DNA of 64,000 nucleotides from Mesorhizobium sp. B4-1-4 (GCF_006439395.2 NZ_CP083950.1:5011001-5075000); one strand, 5' to 3'. Positions 45,145 through 54,401 are shown, counted from the stretch's first letter. Program-made: numbers and translations. The notes: a model not told the origin generated them from the letters alone.

Positions 45145-45196
45145 GAGGTCGGCGCTGCCCCTCATCCGCCTCCAGGCAGGTGAGGGGCGGCGCCAA
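45145..45196. repeat. Short partial family A repeat
   Basis: GCGCTGCCCCTCATCCGCCT and AGGCAGGTGAGGGGCGGCGC are inverted neighbours, a short form of the family without its centre. It lies between convergent mbfA and the ABM gene. Confidence 0.65.
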
Positions 45197-45212
45197 TATC
45201 AACCAAAAAGCC

Positions 45213-45557
45213 TCATCCATTCACCGCCCGGCTGTCCGCCGGCGCCTCGTCCCGCTCCGTCAGCCCATAATCGCGAATGACATGCGCGATGCGCAGACGA
45301 TAGCCGGCAAAGATACCGCCCCGGCCGGCCTGCTGCGCCTGCCGGTGCTCCTCGGTGTTGCGCCAGGCCTTCACCGCCTCCTCGTCGCGCCAGAATGATA
45401 GCGACAGGATGCGGCTCGGGTCGGCCAGGCTCTGGAACCGTTCGATCGAGATGAAACCGTCAATGCCGTCGAGCAGAGGGCGCAAATTGGCGGCGATGGC
45501 GAGATAGGCATCGCGTTTGCCCGCCGCCGGTTCGACCTCGAAGATGACGGCGATCAT
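45213..45557 (-). CDS. ABM-type (dimeric alpha-beta barrel) monooxygenase-like protein
   Basis: A 114-residue protein: IAVIFEVEPAAGKRDAYLAI start, GFISIERFQSLADPSRILSL and SFWRDEEAVKAWRNTEEHRQ are typical of the antibiotic-biosynthesis-monooxygenase domain. Its start overlaps the stop of the NIPSNAP-like gene by four bases. Substrate unknown; a small-molecule oxidation or dimer-barrel sensor role is possible. Confidence 0.85.
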   Translation of the reverse strand: MIAVIFEVEPAAGKRDAYLAIAANLRPLLDGIDGFISIERFQSLADPSRILSLSFWRDEEAVKAWRNTEEHRQAQQAGRGGIFAGYRLRIAHVIRDYGLTERDEAPADSRAVNG

Positions 45558-45886
45558 GCTTTCACCAATGGCGCGTGAGGCCCGGAGACGTGTTTCAGGA
45601 ACATGCGGTCTTCCTTGAGGATGAAGCGTTCACGGCGGGCGAATTCATAGTTTGCCTTGCCGGCTGGATCGGCGGCAAGCCGGGCGCGATAGGCTTCGTA
45701 GGCCGCCAGGCTGTCGATATTGTAGACGCCATAGGCCGTCGTGGCCGAGCCCTCATGCGGGGCATAGTAGCCGATCAGGTCGGCGCCGCAGCGCGGAATG
45801 GCCTGGCCCCAGTTGCGGGCATATTCCTCGAAGGCCGCCTTGCCGAACGGGTCGATCTCGTAGCGAATGAAGCAGGTGATGGTCAT
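45554..45886 (-). CDS. NIPSNAP-like small protein
   Basis: A 110-residue protein of the dimeric alpha-beta barrel class: MTITCFIRYEIDPFGKAAFE, EYARNWGQAIPRCGADLIGY, then LAAYEAYRARLAADP and FARRERFILKEDRMFLK. It forms a pair with the ABM gene. The ATG at 45886 is preferred over an upstream frame start because GGGAGCCGACC lies just before. Divergent from the ArsR-like gene, which may control it. Confidence 0.82.
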   Translation of the reverse strand: MTITCFIRYEIDPFGKAAFEEYARNWGQAIPRCGADLIGYYAPHEGSATTAYGVYNIDSLAAYEAYRARLAADPAGKANYEFARRERFILKEDRMFLKHVSGPHAPLVKA

Positions 45887-46048
45887 GGTCGGCTCCCTGG
45901 GTTTTTGCATCAATGGTTCGAGCGCGGTCGAAACGTCGTGCGCATCGAGGTGCTAGGCATTTCCGGTCAGGAGCCGCCGTTGCCGGCTCCTTGAGCTGAA
46001 GCCAGAATAGTGGTTACCTCACTGGGATGCTTCGACAAGGATCAAACT

Positions 46049-46723
46049 ATGCGTGAAGGACCTGATATTGCCCGTATCGCCAGCCTGGTCGGCGATCCGG
46101 CCCGCGCCAATATGCTCTCCGCACTGATGGGCGGCACGGCATTGACGGCGAGCGAGCTTGCGCTGGAAGGCGGCGTCTCCCTGCCTACCGCCAGCTCGCA
46201 TTTGTCGAAATTGATGGAGGGCGGATTGCTGACCCTGGCCAGCCAGGGCAGGCACCGCTATTACGGCCTTGCCGGGCCGCAGGTGGCGGGCATGATCGAG
46301 GCCATCACCGGCGTTGCCGAGGCCGTTGGCCCCAGGCGGGTGCGGCCGGGCCCGCGTGACGCGGCGATGCGCGTCGCCCGCGTCTGTTACGACCACCTCG
46401 CCGGCGAGCAGGCGGTCGCGATGCTGGACCGGTTTGTCGAGAAGGACATCCTGCGGCGCGACGACAGGGAGATCAGGCTTGGCCCGTCGGCGGCATCGCA
46501 TTTCGCGGCAATAGGCATCGATGTCGACGCTAGGCCTCGCCGTCCGCTCTGCCGCGCCTGCCTCGACTGGAGCGTGCGGCGCTCGCACCTCGCCGGCTCG
46601 CTTGGGGCCGCCATCCTCGACAAGATTCTTGCCGAGAAATGGGCACGGCGGGAGAAGGACAGCCGTGCGGTCATTTTCTCGCCGCCGGGCAAGGCGGCAT
46701 TCGAGAGGGTGTTTCTAGCCTGA
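46049..46723 (+). CDS. ArsR-family regulator
   Basis: A 224-residue regulator: winged HTH (PARANMLSALMGGTALTASE, then LALEGGVSLPTASSHLSKL, residues about 16-60) with a long C-terminal part containing CRACLDWSVRRSHLAG near residue 173. It does not show the ELCVCDL metal-binding motif of ArsR. It is divergent from the NIPSNAP/ABM pair and likely controls it. ATG at 46049 follows AAGGATCAAAC. Confidence 0.85.
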   Translation: MREGPDIARIASLVGDPARANMLSALMGGTALTASELALEGGVSLPTASSHLSKLMEGGLLTLASQGRHRYYGLAGPQVAGMIEAITGVAEAVGPRRVRPGPRDAAMRVARVCYDHLAGEQAVAMLDRFVEKDILRRDDREIRLGPSAASHFAAIGIDVDARPRRPLCRACLDWSVRRSHLAGSLGAAILDKILAEKWARREKDSRAVIFSPPGKAAFERVFLA

Positions 46724-46728
46724 GCCGG

Positions 46729-49239
46729 CTACCCCCGCTTCAACACCTTGCCCTCTTTGAAAAAATCCGCCCACGGATCGGCTTTCGCCAGCTGCTTCAG
46801 CGTTGTCTTGTCGCCGATCGGGAATGCGTTCGGCGCCAGTCCGGCCTCGATCTCGGCCCAGGTCACCGGCATCGACACGGTGGCGCCCTTCTTGGCCCGC
46901 GAGGAGTAGGGGGCGACGGTGGTCGCGCCGCTGCCATTGCGCAGATAGTCGACGAAGATCTTGCCGGTGCGCGCTTTCTTCGACAACGTCGCGGTGTAGC
47001 GGTCCGGCGCTCCCTGTTCCAGCGCGCGGGCGAAATCATGGGCGAAGCTCTTGACCTCGGCCCAATCCGCCGACGGTTTCAGCGGCACGACGACATGAAA
47101 GCCCTTGCCGCCCGACGTCTTGACGAAATTGGGCAGCGACAGCTCGTCGAGCTTGCCCCTTATGTCGAGGGCGGCCGCGCGCACCGCCTCGACGCCAACG
47201 CCCTCGTCCGGGTCAAGATCGAAGACGATCTGGTCCGGCCTTGCCAGATCATCGATGGTGCAGCCCCAGATGTGGATTTCGACGACGCCGAGCTGGACCA
47301 GCGCCGCAATGCCGTCGAAGTCGCGGATGTACAGGATTTCCTCGCCGTCGGTCGGATCGTTCGTCTTCGCGATCTTCTCGTGCATGCCGGGTGACGCATG
47401 CTTCTGAAAGAAGCGCTGGCCCTGGACGCCATCCGGTGCCCTGACAAGGCTGAGCGGGCGGTCGACCACGAACTGTTTCATGCGCGGCCATACCAGCGCA
47501 TAGTGATCGAGCAGGGCTTGCTTCGATATCTTTTCGTCGGGCCATAAAAGCTTGTCGGGATGGGAGAGCTTCACGGTGGTTCTGGCGGCTCCGGCAGCCT
47601 TGGCGGCGCTTGATGCCGGCTTGGCTTTGGCCGCACTCTTGGCTGTCGGTGCTGCCTTCGGCTTTTCCTGCACGACTTCCTCCGCGGGCTTGTCCTCGCG
47701 CAATCCCTGGAACGAGGCATGGCGTATTATACGGTCGGAGGTCCAGCTGCGGAACTCCACTTCGCCGACAAGCTCCGGCTTGACCCAGACCAGGCCCTTG
47801 CCCTTCGGCACGGCCGCATCGAACGGTGAAGCCGTGGCTTTCAGCGCGTCGAGTTTCTTCTTCAGCTCGTTGGCGCCCTTGGTAGAGAAGCCGGTGCCGA
47901 CGCGGCCGGCATAGTGCAGTTTGCCACCCTCGTAATAGCCGACCAGCAGCGAGCGCAGCCCTCGCCCGGTCTTGTCCGACGGCAAATAGCCGCCGATGAC
48001 GAATTCCTGCCGTGCCGTGCATTTCGACTTCACCCAGGTCGGGCCGCGTCCGCTGCGGTAGGACGCATCTGCGCGTTTGGAAACGACGCCTTCCAGCCCC
48101 ATGCGGCAGGCATGCTCCAGCATCACCTTGCCGGGTTCGGCGAAATGGTCGCTGAAGCGGACCGCCGAGTCCTGCGGCTGCCCGGCGAGCAATTCCTGCA
48201 GGGCCTGCTTGCGATCGACCAGCGGCTCGCGGCGCAGGTCCTGCCCATTCAGCCGCATCAGGTCGAATACATAGTAGATGAAGCGATTTGTCCGTCTTGC
48301 CGACAGATCCTGCTGCAGCAGCGCGAAGGAAGAGACGCCGCTGTCGGCCAGCACGACGATCTCGCCGTCGATGATGGCATCGCTGCATTTCAGGCCGGCG
48401 AGCTCGGCGACGATGGCGTCGCCGAATTTTTTCGTCCAGTCGAGGCCGGTGCGGGTCAGCAGCCGCACATCGGTGCCGGCGATCTGCGCCTGCATGCGAT
48501 AGCCGTCGAACTTCACCTCATGCAGCCAATCCTCGCCGGACGGTGCATCCCGCTCCAGCGTGGCAAGCTGCGGCTCGACGAACTCGAGTTTGTGACCAGA
48601 AGCCTTCCCCTTGCCAGCGGCAGGCTTGTTCGAATGCCAAACCTTTGGCTTCTCACCCCTGGCGGTCTTACCCTCGCCGACTTCTTCGATCGTCAGGCCG
48701 GACTTCACCGATCTGGGCTCGTCCTTCAGAATATCCTCGCCCGGACGCGCGGCGGCATCACCCGACTTGATCAGCAGCCAATTGTCGCGCTTCTCGCCGG
48801 GGCGCGGTCTCAGCCGCACCAGATGCCAGCGGCCGTGCAGCTTGTGGCCGTTGAGTTCGAAATCGATATGTCCCTTCTTCATCGCCTTGGCCGGGTCGCC
48901 GTCGGGTGTCCACGTGCCTTCATCCCAGACGATGACCGAGCCGCCGCCATATTCGCCCTTCGGAATGGTGCCTTCGAACGGCGCGTAGTCGATAGGATGA
49001 TCCTCGACATGCACGGCCAGCCGTTTCTCATGCGGGTCGAGGCTTGGCCCGCGCGTCACCGCCCAGCTCCAGAGCACGCCCGCATGTTCCAGGCGAAGGT
49101 CGTAGTGCAGCCTGGTCGCGGCATGCTTGTGGATCACGAAGATGCCGCCGGCCTCGCCCTTCTTGCGGACCACCTTGCCGGCCGGCTCCGCGGTCTTCTT
49201 GAAATCGCGTTTGGCATGATACTGTTCGAGGCTAGCCAT
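46729..49239 (-). CDS. ligD: LigD, multidomain DNA ligase/polymerase for end joining
   Basis: An 836-residue protein in the order phosphoesterase-ligase-polymerase. The phosphoesterase (about 1-185) has HKHAATRLHYDLRLEH and the DHPIDY segment. The ligase has the adenylation lysine in EVKFDGYRMQ (Lys243) and a LVWVKPELVGEVEF motif. The polymerase/primase part (from about 545) has LLWPDEKISKQALLDHY, IVFDLDPDEGVGVEAVRAAA and ARTGKIFVDYLRNGSGATTV. It seals double-strand breaks with Ku, encoded immediately upstream. Stops 6 bases past the ArsR-like gene end, convergent. Confidence 0.96.
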   Translation of the reverse strand: MASLEQYHAKRDFKKTAEPAGKVVRKKGEAGGIFVIHKHAATRLHYDLRLEHAGVLWSWAVTRGPSLDPHEKRLAVHVEDHPIDYAPFEGTIPKGEYGGGSVIVWDEGTWTPDGDPAKAMKKGHIDFELNGHKLHGRWHLVRLRPRPGEKRDNWLLIKSGDAAARPGEDILKDEPRSVKSGLTIEEVGEGKTARGEKPKVWHSNKPAAGKGKASGHKLEFVEPQLATLERDAPSGEDWLHEVKFDGYRMQAQIAGTDVRLLTRTGLDWTKKFGDAIVAELAGLKCSDAIIDGEIVVLADSGVSSFALLQQDLSARRTNRFIYYVFDLMRLNGQDLRREPLVDRKQALQELLAGQPQDSAVRFSDHFAEPGKVMLEHACRMGLEGVVSKRADASYRSGRGPTWVKSKCTARQEFVIGGYLPSDKTGRGLRSLLVGYYEGGKLHYAGRVGTGFSTKGANELKKKLDALKATASPFDAAVPKGKGLVWVKPELVGEVEFRSWTSDRIIRHASFQGLREDKPAEEVVQEKPKAAPTAKSAAKAKPASSAAKAAGAARTTVKLSHPDKLLWPDEKISKQALLDHYALVWPRMKQFVVDRPLSLVRAPDGVQGQRFFQKHASPGMHEKIAKTNDPTDGEEILYIRDFDGIAALVQLGVVEIHIWGCTIDDLARPDQIVFDLDPDEGVGVEAVRAAALDIRGKLDELSLPNFVKTSGGKGFHVVVPLKPSADWAEVKSFAHDFARALEQGAPDRYTATLSKKARTGKIFVDYLRNGSGATTVAPYSSRAKKGATVSMPVTWAEIEAGLAPNAFPIGDKTTLKQLAKADPWADFFKEGKVLKRG

Positions 49240-49251
49240 CTGTTCGCATCC

Positions 49252-50130
49252 TCACGCCGACTTGCGCTTGGTCGCGGCTTCTTTCGGCTTGCCGCGCTTG
49301 GTCGCCGCTTTTGCCTTCGCCGCGGTCTTTGCGCGGCCGGTGCCGGAACCGCCTTCGGACGAAAGGCTCTTCTTCAGCGCATCGAACAGGTTGACCACAT
49401 TGGAGGGCTTGGGCGGCGCCTTGGCCTTCGGCGCCTTGCGGCCAGCCTTCTTGGCACGAATGAGCTCGAGCAGCGCGTCCTCGTATTTATCCTCGAACTT
49501 CGAAGGATTGAACTTCGCCTTCTTCTTGTCGATGATGAGCTCGGCCAGATCGGTCATTTCCTGATCCGTCTTCACCGCCTCGATGTCGCCGAAGACGGTG
49601 TCAGGCTGGCGCACGGTGTTGTCGTAGCGCAACGTCGTCAGCAACATGCCCTTGCCGAGCGGCTCGATGACCACGGGACGTTCACGCCGATAGAGCACGA
49701 TGCGGGCCAGCCCCGCCATCTTCTTGCCGGCCATGGCGTCGCGGATGACGGCGAAGGCTTCCTGTGAGACTTTGTCGGCCGGTGTGACGTAGTAGGGGGT
49801 ATCCAGGTAGATCTGCTCGATGGAGGATTTGTCGACGAAACCGTCGAGCCCCATCGTATGCGACGACTCGATCTGTACGGCCTCGATCTCGTCTTCCTCG
49901 ATATGGATGAACTCGCCATTGTCGTCTTCGTAACCCTTGATCTCGTCATCGTCCCCAAGCGGCTTGCCGGTTTCGGCGTCGACATAGATCCGCTTCACCG
50001 TGTTGCCGGTCTGGCGGTTGAGAATGCGAAACGAGACTTTCTCGGCATGAGTGACGACATTGGTCAGTTCGATGGCGCAGGTGACCAGCGAAAGCTTCAG
50101 GTAGCCTCTCCAGGCCGGACGCGGCGCCAT
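49252..50130 (-). CDS. ku: Ku-type DNA end-binding protein
   Basis: A 292-residue bacterial Ku. The ring core has WRGYLKLSLVTCAIELTN, VSFRILNRQTGNTVKRIYVD, the IYLDTPYYVTPADKVSQEAF segment and VVIEPLGKGMLLTTLRYDNT. A Lys-rich C-terminal tail (KRGKPKEAATKRKSA) is typical. The ATG at 50130 (MAPRPAWRGYLK) is the conserved start. Together with LigD, 12 bases downstream, it makes a non-homologous end-joining pair. Confidence 0.96.
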   Translation of the reverse strand: MAPRPAWRGYLKLSLVTCAIELTNVVTHAEKVSFRILNRQTGNTVKRIYVDAETGKPLGDDDEIKGYEDDNGEFIHIEEDEIEAVQIESSHTMGLDGFVDKSSIEQIYLDTPYYVTPADKVSQEAFAVIRDAMAGKKMAGLARIVLYRRERPVVIEPLGKGMLLTTLRYDNTVRQPDTVFGDIEAVKTDQEMTDLAELIIDKKKAKFNPSKFEDKYEDALLELIRAKKAGRKAPKAKAPPKPSNVVNLFDALKKSLSSEGGSGTGRAKTAAKAKAATKRGKPKEAATKRKSA

Positions 50131-50255
50131 GACGATTCCTGTTAAGAAAGACGATTTCCGATAAAAGATGAGGTGCAACGGACAACGTCGCAACCGGTTC
50201 CAATCCGGTCGGGCCAAGGCCGGCGCGACTGCCTCCGGTCTTGGCCCTCAGCCCC

Positions 50256-50762
50256 TTATTCGGCGGCCTGCAGGTTGATCTTGCTTTCCGCCATTTCGGT
50301 CAGCTTGCGATCCGTCGCCTGCTCTTCCTTGAGGTTCCTGGCCAGCAGATCGGCGCAGTCGCTGCGGCCAAGCTGCTTGGCCCAGGCGATCAGCGTGCCG
50401 TAGCGGGTCATCTCGTAGTGCTCCACCGCCTGCGCCGAAGCGATCAGGGCAGCGTCCAGCACCTCCTTGTCGTCGATATCGCCGCTTACCTCGTCGGCCT
50501 CCTCGAGGATGCCGTCAATGGCCGGGCAGTTGACCGTCTTTGCCTTGACGCCACGCAGTTCAAACACCTCCTCGACGCGTTCGACGTGGCCCCTTGTCTG
50601 CTCGAGATGTTTTTCGAAGCCGGCCTTCAGCTGCGCGTCGGTGGCTTTGTCGATCATCTTCGGCAACGCCTTCTCGATCTGTTTTTCGGCATAATAGATG
50701 TCGCGCAGAGTATGCACGAACAGGTCGTCCAGCGTTTTGATGTCCTTCGAAAAGAAGCCCAT
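50256..50762 (-). CDS. YciE/YciF-type ferritin-like protein (DUF892)
   Basis: A 168-residue helical protein. The start IKTLDDLFVHTLRDIYYAEK and later FEKHLEQTRGHVERVEEVFE and AVEHYEMTRYGTLIAWAKQL carry the ExxxH-type pattern of a diiron-like bundle. The family is stress-induced; function not settled. It lies 125 bases upstream of ku on the same strand. The ATG at 50762 (MGFFSKDI) is the conserved start. Confidence 0.92.
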   Translation of the reverse strand: MGFFSKDIKTLDDLFVHTLRDIYYAEKQIEKALPKMIDKATDAQLKAGFEKHLEQTRGHVERVEEVFELRGVKAKTVNCPAIDGILEEADEVSGDIDDKEVLDAALIASAQAVEHYEMTRYGTLIAWAKQLGRSDCADLLARNLKEEQATDRKLTEMAESKINLQAAE

Positions 50763-51161
50763 GGTTTCAGCCTTTCCATTGCTCTTGCTGTTTCGGGATT
50801 GTTGGCCTGCCTTTGGCAGCGCCCATCGAGCCGGCATGCCGGCCCAAGGCTCAACGTCCGGTGCATGGGCCGGTTCCGGTCCCCATTGGCAGGAGGCAAA
50901 TGAAATTTCCGGCGGCCGTCTGGAAGTTGAAACAGAACCGCGCGCAGGCGACATTCAAACGAAACATATGTGATGCAAAAGTCACACCGGCGAAAATGGC
51001 GACAAAAGGCGCCGAAACACCCCGAATCGGCCGCATTCCGGCCACGAAGCGACGGGTTTTCGACCAGAAATTAACATCACGTTCACCGACTATTCACGCC
51101 TCGATGCTATCATTCCCGCAAATCGGAAAGGACATCCGAAAACGGGACAGGGACAGGTAAA
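50763..51161. other. 399-bp intergenic region, AT-richer at the right end
   Basis: It contains the leader of the DUF892 gene and, before 51162, an AT-richer stretch (ACGTTCACCGACTATTCACG type) that may be the promoter of the mini-ORF at 51162, with a GGGACAGGGACAGG stretch before its ATG. No repeat family or gene was recognised. Confidence 0.5.
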
Positions 51162-51302
51162 ATGAACTTCCTCACGCACCTCATCGGCTATGCCGCCGCC
51201 ATCCGCGAATTCGTCGCGCCGACCTATCGGCCCGAGCGCTATTACATGCGCGGCCCCGGTCCGGCTTGCGCCCGCCGCGGCACGTCGCTGGGCGCGCACT
51301 GA
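51162..51302 (+). CDS. 46-residue mini-ORF (first of two look-alikes)
   Basis: MNFLTHLIGYAAAIREFVAP, then TYRPERYYMRGPGPACAR and RGTSLGAH. The ATG follows GGACAGGTAAA. A second ORF begins three bases past its stop and shares a similar TYRxER box. It may be expressed as a small peptide, but codon evidence is thin. Confidence 0.4.
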   Translation: MNFLTHLIGYAAAIREFVAPTYRPERYYMRGPGPACARRGTSLGAH

Positions 51303-51304
51303 CC

Positions 51305-51418
51305 ATGACTTTCGAGAGCCGCCACAACAGCCGCATCTGCAGGCCGGGTGCCAACTCCCGCGCGACCACCTATCGCGCCGAGCGCCCGATTTTCGCCGAC
51401 AGGCGGCGGGCGGCATAG
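51305..51418 (+). CDS. 37-residue mini-ORF (second of two look-alikes)
   Basis: MTFESRHNSRICRPGANSR, then ATTYRAERPIFADRRRAA. The TTYRAERPIF box resembles PTYRPERYYM in the ORF just upstream. No recognised family; the small size makes it uncertain. Confidence 0.3.
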   Translation: MTFESRHNSRICRPGANSRATTYRAERPIFADRRRAA

Positions 51419-51478
51419 CCACGTCTTTGATGCCGCCGGCTGGCTTGGTGTCGCAGGACACGAGCAGCCGAGGCCCGC

Positions 51479-51786
51479 GTGAGCGACCTTCCCCAAGGCC
51501 GCACGAAGTCAAGCCGTATCAAGTCAGGCCGTCCACCTGAATCCTTCGATGCAAGCCATCCGCTGATCGTCTTCGATGGCGCCTGCGTGCTGTGCTCGGG
51601 TTTCATGCGCCTCGCGGCCAGGCTCGACCGTCAGAACCGATTCCGCTTCGCCACCGCGCAATCGCCCTTCGACGAAGCGCTGTTCCGGAGACACGGGCCG
51701 CGCACCGACAGTTAGGAAACCAATCTCGTTCTTATTGATGGCGCTGCCTTCACACGGCTCGACAGCTGCGCCGCGGTCATTGGCTG
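51479..51786 (+). pseudogene. DCC (DUF393) thiol-oxidoreductase-like gene with in-frame stop
   Basis: From GTG at 51479 the frame reaches LIVFDGACVLCSGFMRLAAR, the DxxCxxC hallmark of the DCC family, then FRFATAQSPFDEALFRRHG. A TAG at 51713-51715 breaks it, and the same frame resumes ETNLVLIDGAAFTRLDSCA and stops after AVIG. The usual C-terminal third is missing. One nonsense change plus truncation mark it as inactive. Confidence 0.7.
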
Positions 51787-51903
51787 AAGGCCGTCCAGTG
51801 TTCAGCAGGCGAAATGACATAGCCGGCTAACGGCATGGCTCGCTGGGTTTCGAGATGGCAGGTCGGCCCGGATTTCACACCCGCTCGCCGGGACGATCAC
51901 GGG

Positions 51904-52287
51904 CTACCGCGGCTGGCTTGTGCTGGCGGGTTCGCAAGCCTCCAGCACGATCGCCCCGCCCGCCGCCTTACCAAGTTCCCTGCAGCCCTGAGGGGTGCAC
52001 AGCGTCCACCCATCGCCAGTCGCCCCGGAGGCGGCTAGAACGACGCGGCGCTGCGTACCGATCCTGGGCGCGTAGACCCACCAGCCGCCGCGAAGCACCG
52101 CGCCCTCGGGTGGCTCCATGCCGGCGCCCGAGCCCTCGATGCGCGCCTCGACGACTTGCAGGCCGGAAGGCGTCACCCTCCAGTCTTCCTCCCAGCGCGT
52201 CCGTTCGACCGAATGCGTCCACGACAGGGTGAAGGCGGTGGCAGCCAGCGCCACTGTCTTGCCGGCGGCCAGGATGCAGAGGCTCAC
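51904..52287 (-). CDS. DUF1850 protein of the TRAP-TAXI operon
   Basis: A 127-residue protein with VSLCILAAGKTVALAATAFT start, LSWTHSVERTRWEEDWRV (the family hallmark), VEARIEGSGAGMEPPEGAV and GGWWVYAP. The GTG at 52287 overlaps the TRAP stop by three bases, so it belongs to this operon. DUF1850 genes are repeatedly found with TRAP-TAXI transporters, but their role is not known. Confidence 0.85.
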   Translation of the reverse strand: MSLCILAAGKTVALAATAFTLSWTHSVERTRWEEDWRVTPSGLQVVEARIEGSGAGMEPPEGAVLRGGWWVYAPRIGTQRRVVLAASGATGDGWTLCTPQGCRELGKAAGGAIVLEACEPASTSQPR

Positions 52288-54401
52288 GGGATCGTCGGCC
52301 CGGGAGCGCCGGACACGGTGCGGGTGCGGTACCAGTGCGCGCCGACCACCAGCAGCGACAGGACGAAGCCGGCCTCGTCGGTCAACGGCACCGCCGCCAC
52401 CAGCAGGAAGGCGGCGGCGGCGGCCGCGAACCGTTCCCATACGGTCAGCCGCGTGCGCAGGAAGCCGATCACGGCCGCCCCCCACAGGCCGATCGCCAGC
52501 ACGGCCTTGACGACGATATAGGCGACCGCGGGCCAATACCCGACCGCCGCCGACAGTGGGCCGCCGTCCTGCAGCATGAGAGCCGGCGTGTAGACGGCCA
52601 TGAACGGCACGACAAAACCGGCGGCGGCGACCTTTATTGCCTCGAAGGCGATTTTCAATCCGCTTTCCCGGGCGATCGGCGCGGCGGCGAAACAGGCAAG
52701 CGCCACCGGCGGCGTCAGATCCGCCAGGATGCCGAAATAGAACACGAACATGTGGCCGACCAGCAGCGGCACGCCAAGCTGGAGCAGCGCCGGCCCTGCA
52801 ATCGAGGCCGTGATGATGTAGTTTGGAATGGTCGGAATGCCCATACCCAGCACGACGCAGGTCACCATCGTCAGGACAAGCGACAGGAACAGACTGGACT
52901 GGCCGATGGAGACGATGAAGGCACCGAAGGTCGTCGCGACGCCGGTCAGCGTCATGGTGCCGACAATGACGCCGACCACGGCGCAGGCAATGCCGACCGG
53001 CAGCGCCGTGCGGGCGCCTTCGGCCAGCGAATCCCGGCAGGCGATCAGCGTGTCGCGCCCGCCCGAGACGAAGAGGTTTGCCACGATCAGCACGGCGGCG
53101 GCGACGAGAATGGCGTTGATGCCCACCTTGAAGAAGCTGGCGGCGACGAGGCCCAGACCGATCCAGAAGACGGCGCGCAGGATGGGCGAGGGCAGTCCGA
53201 GCGCCACCGAGCCGCCGAGGATCAGCAGCACCGTCATGGCGAGTCCGATCGTGCCGGCATAGAGCGGCGTGTAGCCCGAGAACAGCAGGTAGATAAGGAC
53301 TGCAAGTGGCAGGATCAGGTACCAGCCCCGGCGGAAGGCCGCCAGCGGCGAAGGCAATTCGGCCCGGGACAGGCCAAGCAGATTGTGTTTCCCGGCTTCG
53401 AGATGCACCATCCAGAAGGCCGAGGCGAAATAGAGCAAGGCGGGAATGATCGCCGCCTTGACGATTTCGGAATATTCGACGCCGAGCGTCTCGGCCATGA
53501 TGAAGGCGACGGCGCCCATCACCGGTGGCATGATCTGTCCGCCCATCGAGGCCGTGGCCTCGACGCCGCCCGCAAAGGCGGCACGGTAGCCGAAGCGCTT
53601 CATCAGCGGAATGGTGAACTGGCCCGTGGTGACCACATTGGCGACGCCGGATCCCGAGATCGTGCCCATGAGCCCTGATGCGATCACCGCCACCTTGGCC
53701 GCGCCGCCGCGTGCATGGCCGACGAAACCCAGCGAGACGTCCGTGAACAGCTTGATCATGCCGGCGCGTTCCAGGAACGAGCCGAACAGGATGAATAGGA
53801 AGATGTAGGTGGCCGAAACGTAGATCGGGATGCCATAGATGCCTTCCGTGCCATAGGCCATCTGGTCGACGACTTGCGAAAAGTCGTAGCCGCGATGGTT
53901 CAGCGGCGACGGCAGATGCTGGCCGAACAGCGCATAGAGAAGAAAACACCCGGAGATGACCGGCAAGGCCGGCCCCATCATCGCGTAGGCAGCCGCGAAG
54001 ACGGTGACCAGCGCGATGACGCCGAAGATCAGGTCGGCCGTGTTCAGGTCGCCGGCGCGCAGGATCAGCGGCTGGTATTCGAGATACTGGTAAGCGGCGA
54101 CGGCGACACCGGCCAGGGCCAGCGCCCAGGCGAGCGTCCGTCCGGCGGCGCCCAGCTTGCGCGCGGATGCGACGAGCGGGAAAGCCAGCAGCATCAGGAA
54201 GCCGACATGGGAGGCGCGCAGCACCTGACTCGGGATGCTGAGGATGTGGGCGGCCGTGGCAATCTGGAACAGTGAGAAGATGACCGCGATCCAGAACAGC
54301 AGCCGGCCTTCTCGCGATGGCGCGAAACCGCCTCCGGTCGGGTCGTGGAAATCTTCCGCCGTGGCCTCTGTTCTTGTCTCGATGCCGGCCGTCTGAGCCA
54401 T
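52284..54401 (-). CDS. TRAP transporter permease, 4TM/12TM fusion type
   Basis: A 705-residue membrane protein that joins the small (DctQ-like) and large (DctM-like) TRAP subunits. GRLLFWIAVIFSLFQIATAA opens the first helices, and ISGSGVANVVTTGQFTIPLM, then MGGQIMPPVMGAVAFIMAE and MGIPTIPNYIITASIAGPAL are DctM/TAXI landmarks. It uses the sodium or proton gradient to import solute handed over by the TAXI binding protein encoded upstream. Start ATG at 54401; a longer frame to 54452 is possible. Confidence 0.93.
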   Translation of the reverse strand: MAQTAGIETRTEATAEDFHDPTGGGFAPSREGRLLFWIAVIFSLFQIATAAHILSIPSQVLRASHVGFLMLLAFPLVASARKLGAAGRTLAWALALAGVAVAAYQYLEYQPLILRAGDLNTADLIFGVIALVTVFAAAYAMMGPALPVISGCFLLYALFGQHLPSPLNHRGYDFSQVVDQMAYGTEGIYGIPIYVSATYIFLFILFGSFLERAGMIKLFTDVSLGFVGHARGGAAKVAVIASGLMGTISGSGVANVVTTGQFTIPLMKRFGYRAAFAGGVEATASMGGQIMPPVMGAVAFIMAETLGVEYSEIVKAAIIPALLYFASAFWMVHLEAGKHNLLGLSRAELPSPLAAFRRGWYLILPLAVLIYLLFSGYTPLYAGTIGLAMTVLLILGGSVALGLPSPILRAVFWIGLGLVAASFFKVGINAILVAAAVLIVANLFVSGGRDTLIACRDSLAEGARTALPVGIACAVVGVIVGTMTLTGVATTFGAFIVSIGQSSLFLSLVLTMVTCVVLGMGIPTIPNYIITASIAGPALLQLGVPLLVGHMFVFYFGILADLTPPVALACFAAAPIARESGLKIAFEAIKVAAAGFVVPFMAVYTPALMLQDGGPLSAAVGYWPAVAYIVVKAVLAIGLWGAAVIGFLRTRLTVWERFAAAAAAFLLVAAVPLTDEAGFVLSLLVVGAHWYRTRTVSGAPGPTIP

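Noticed and set aside
47914-49767. 617-codon open frame antisense to ligD and ku
   Set aside because: It spans two well-supported genes and shows no family motif.
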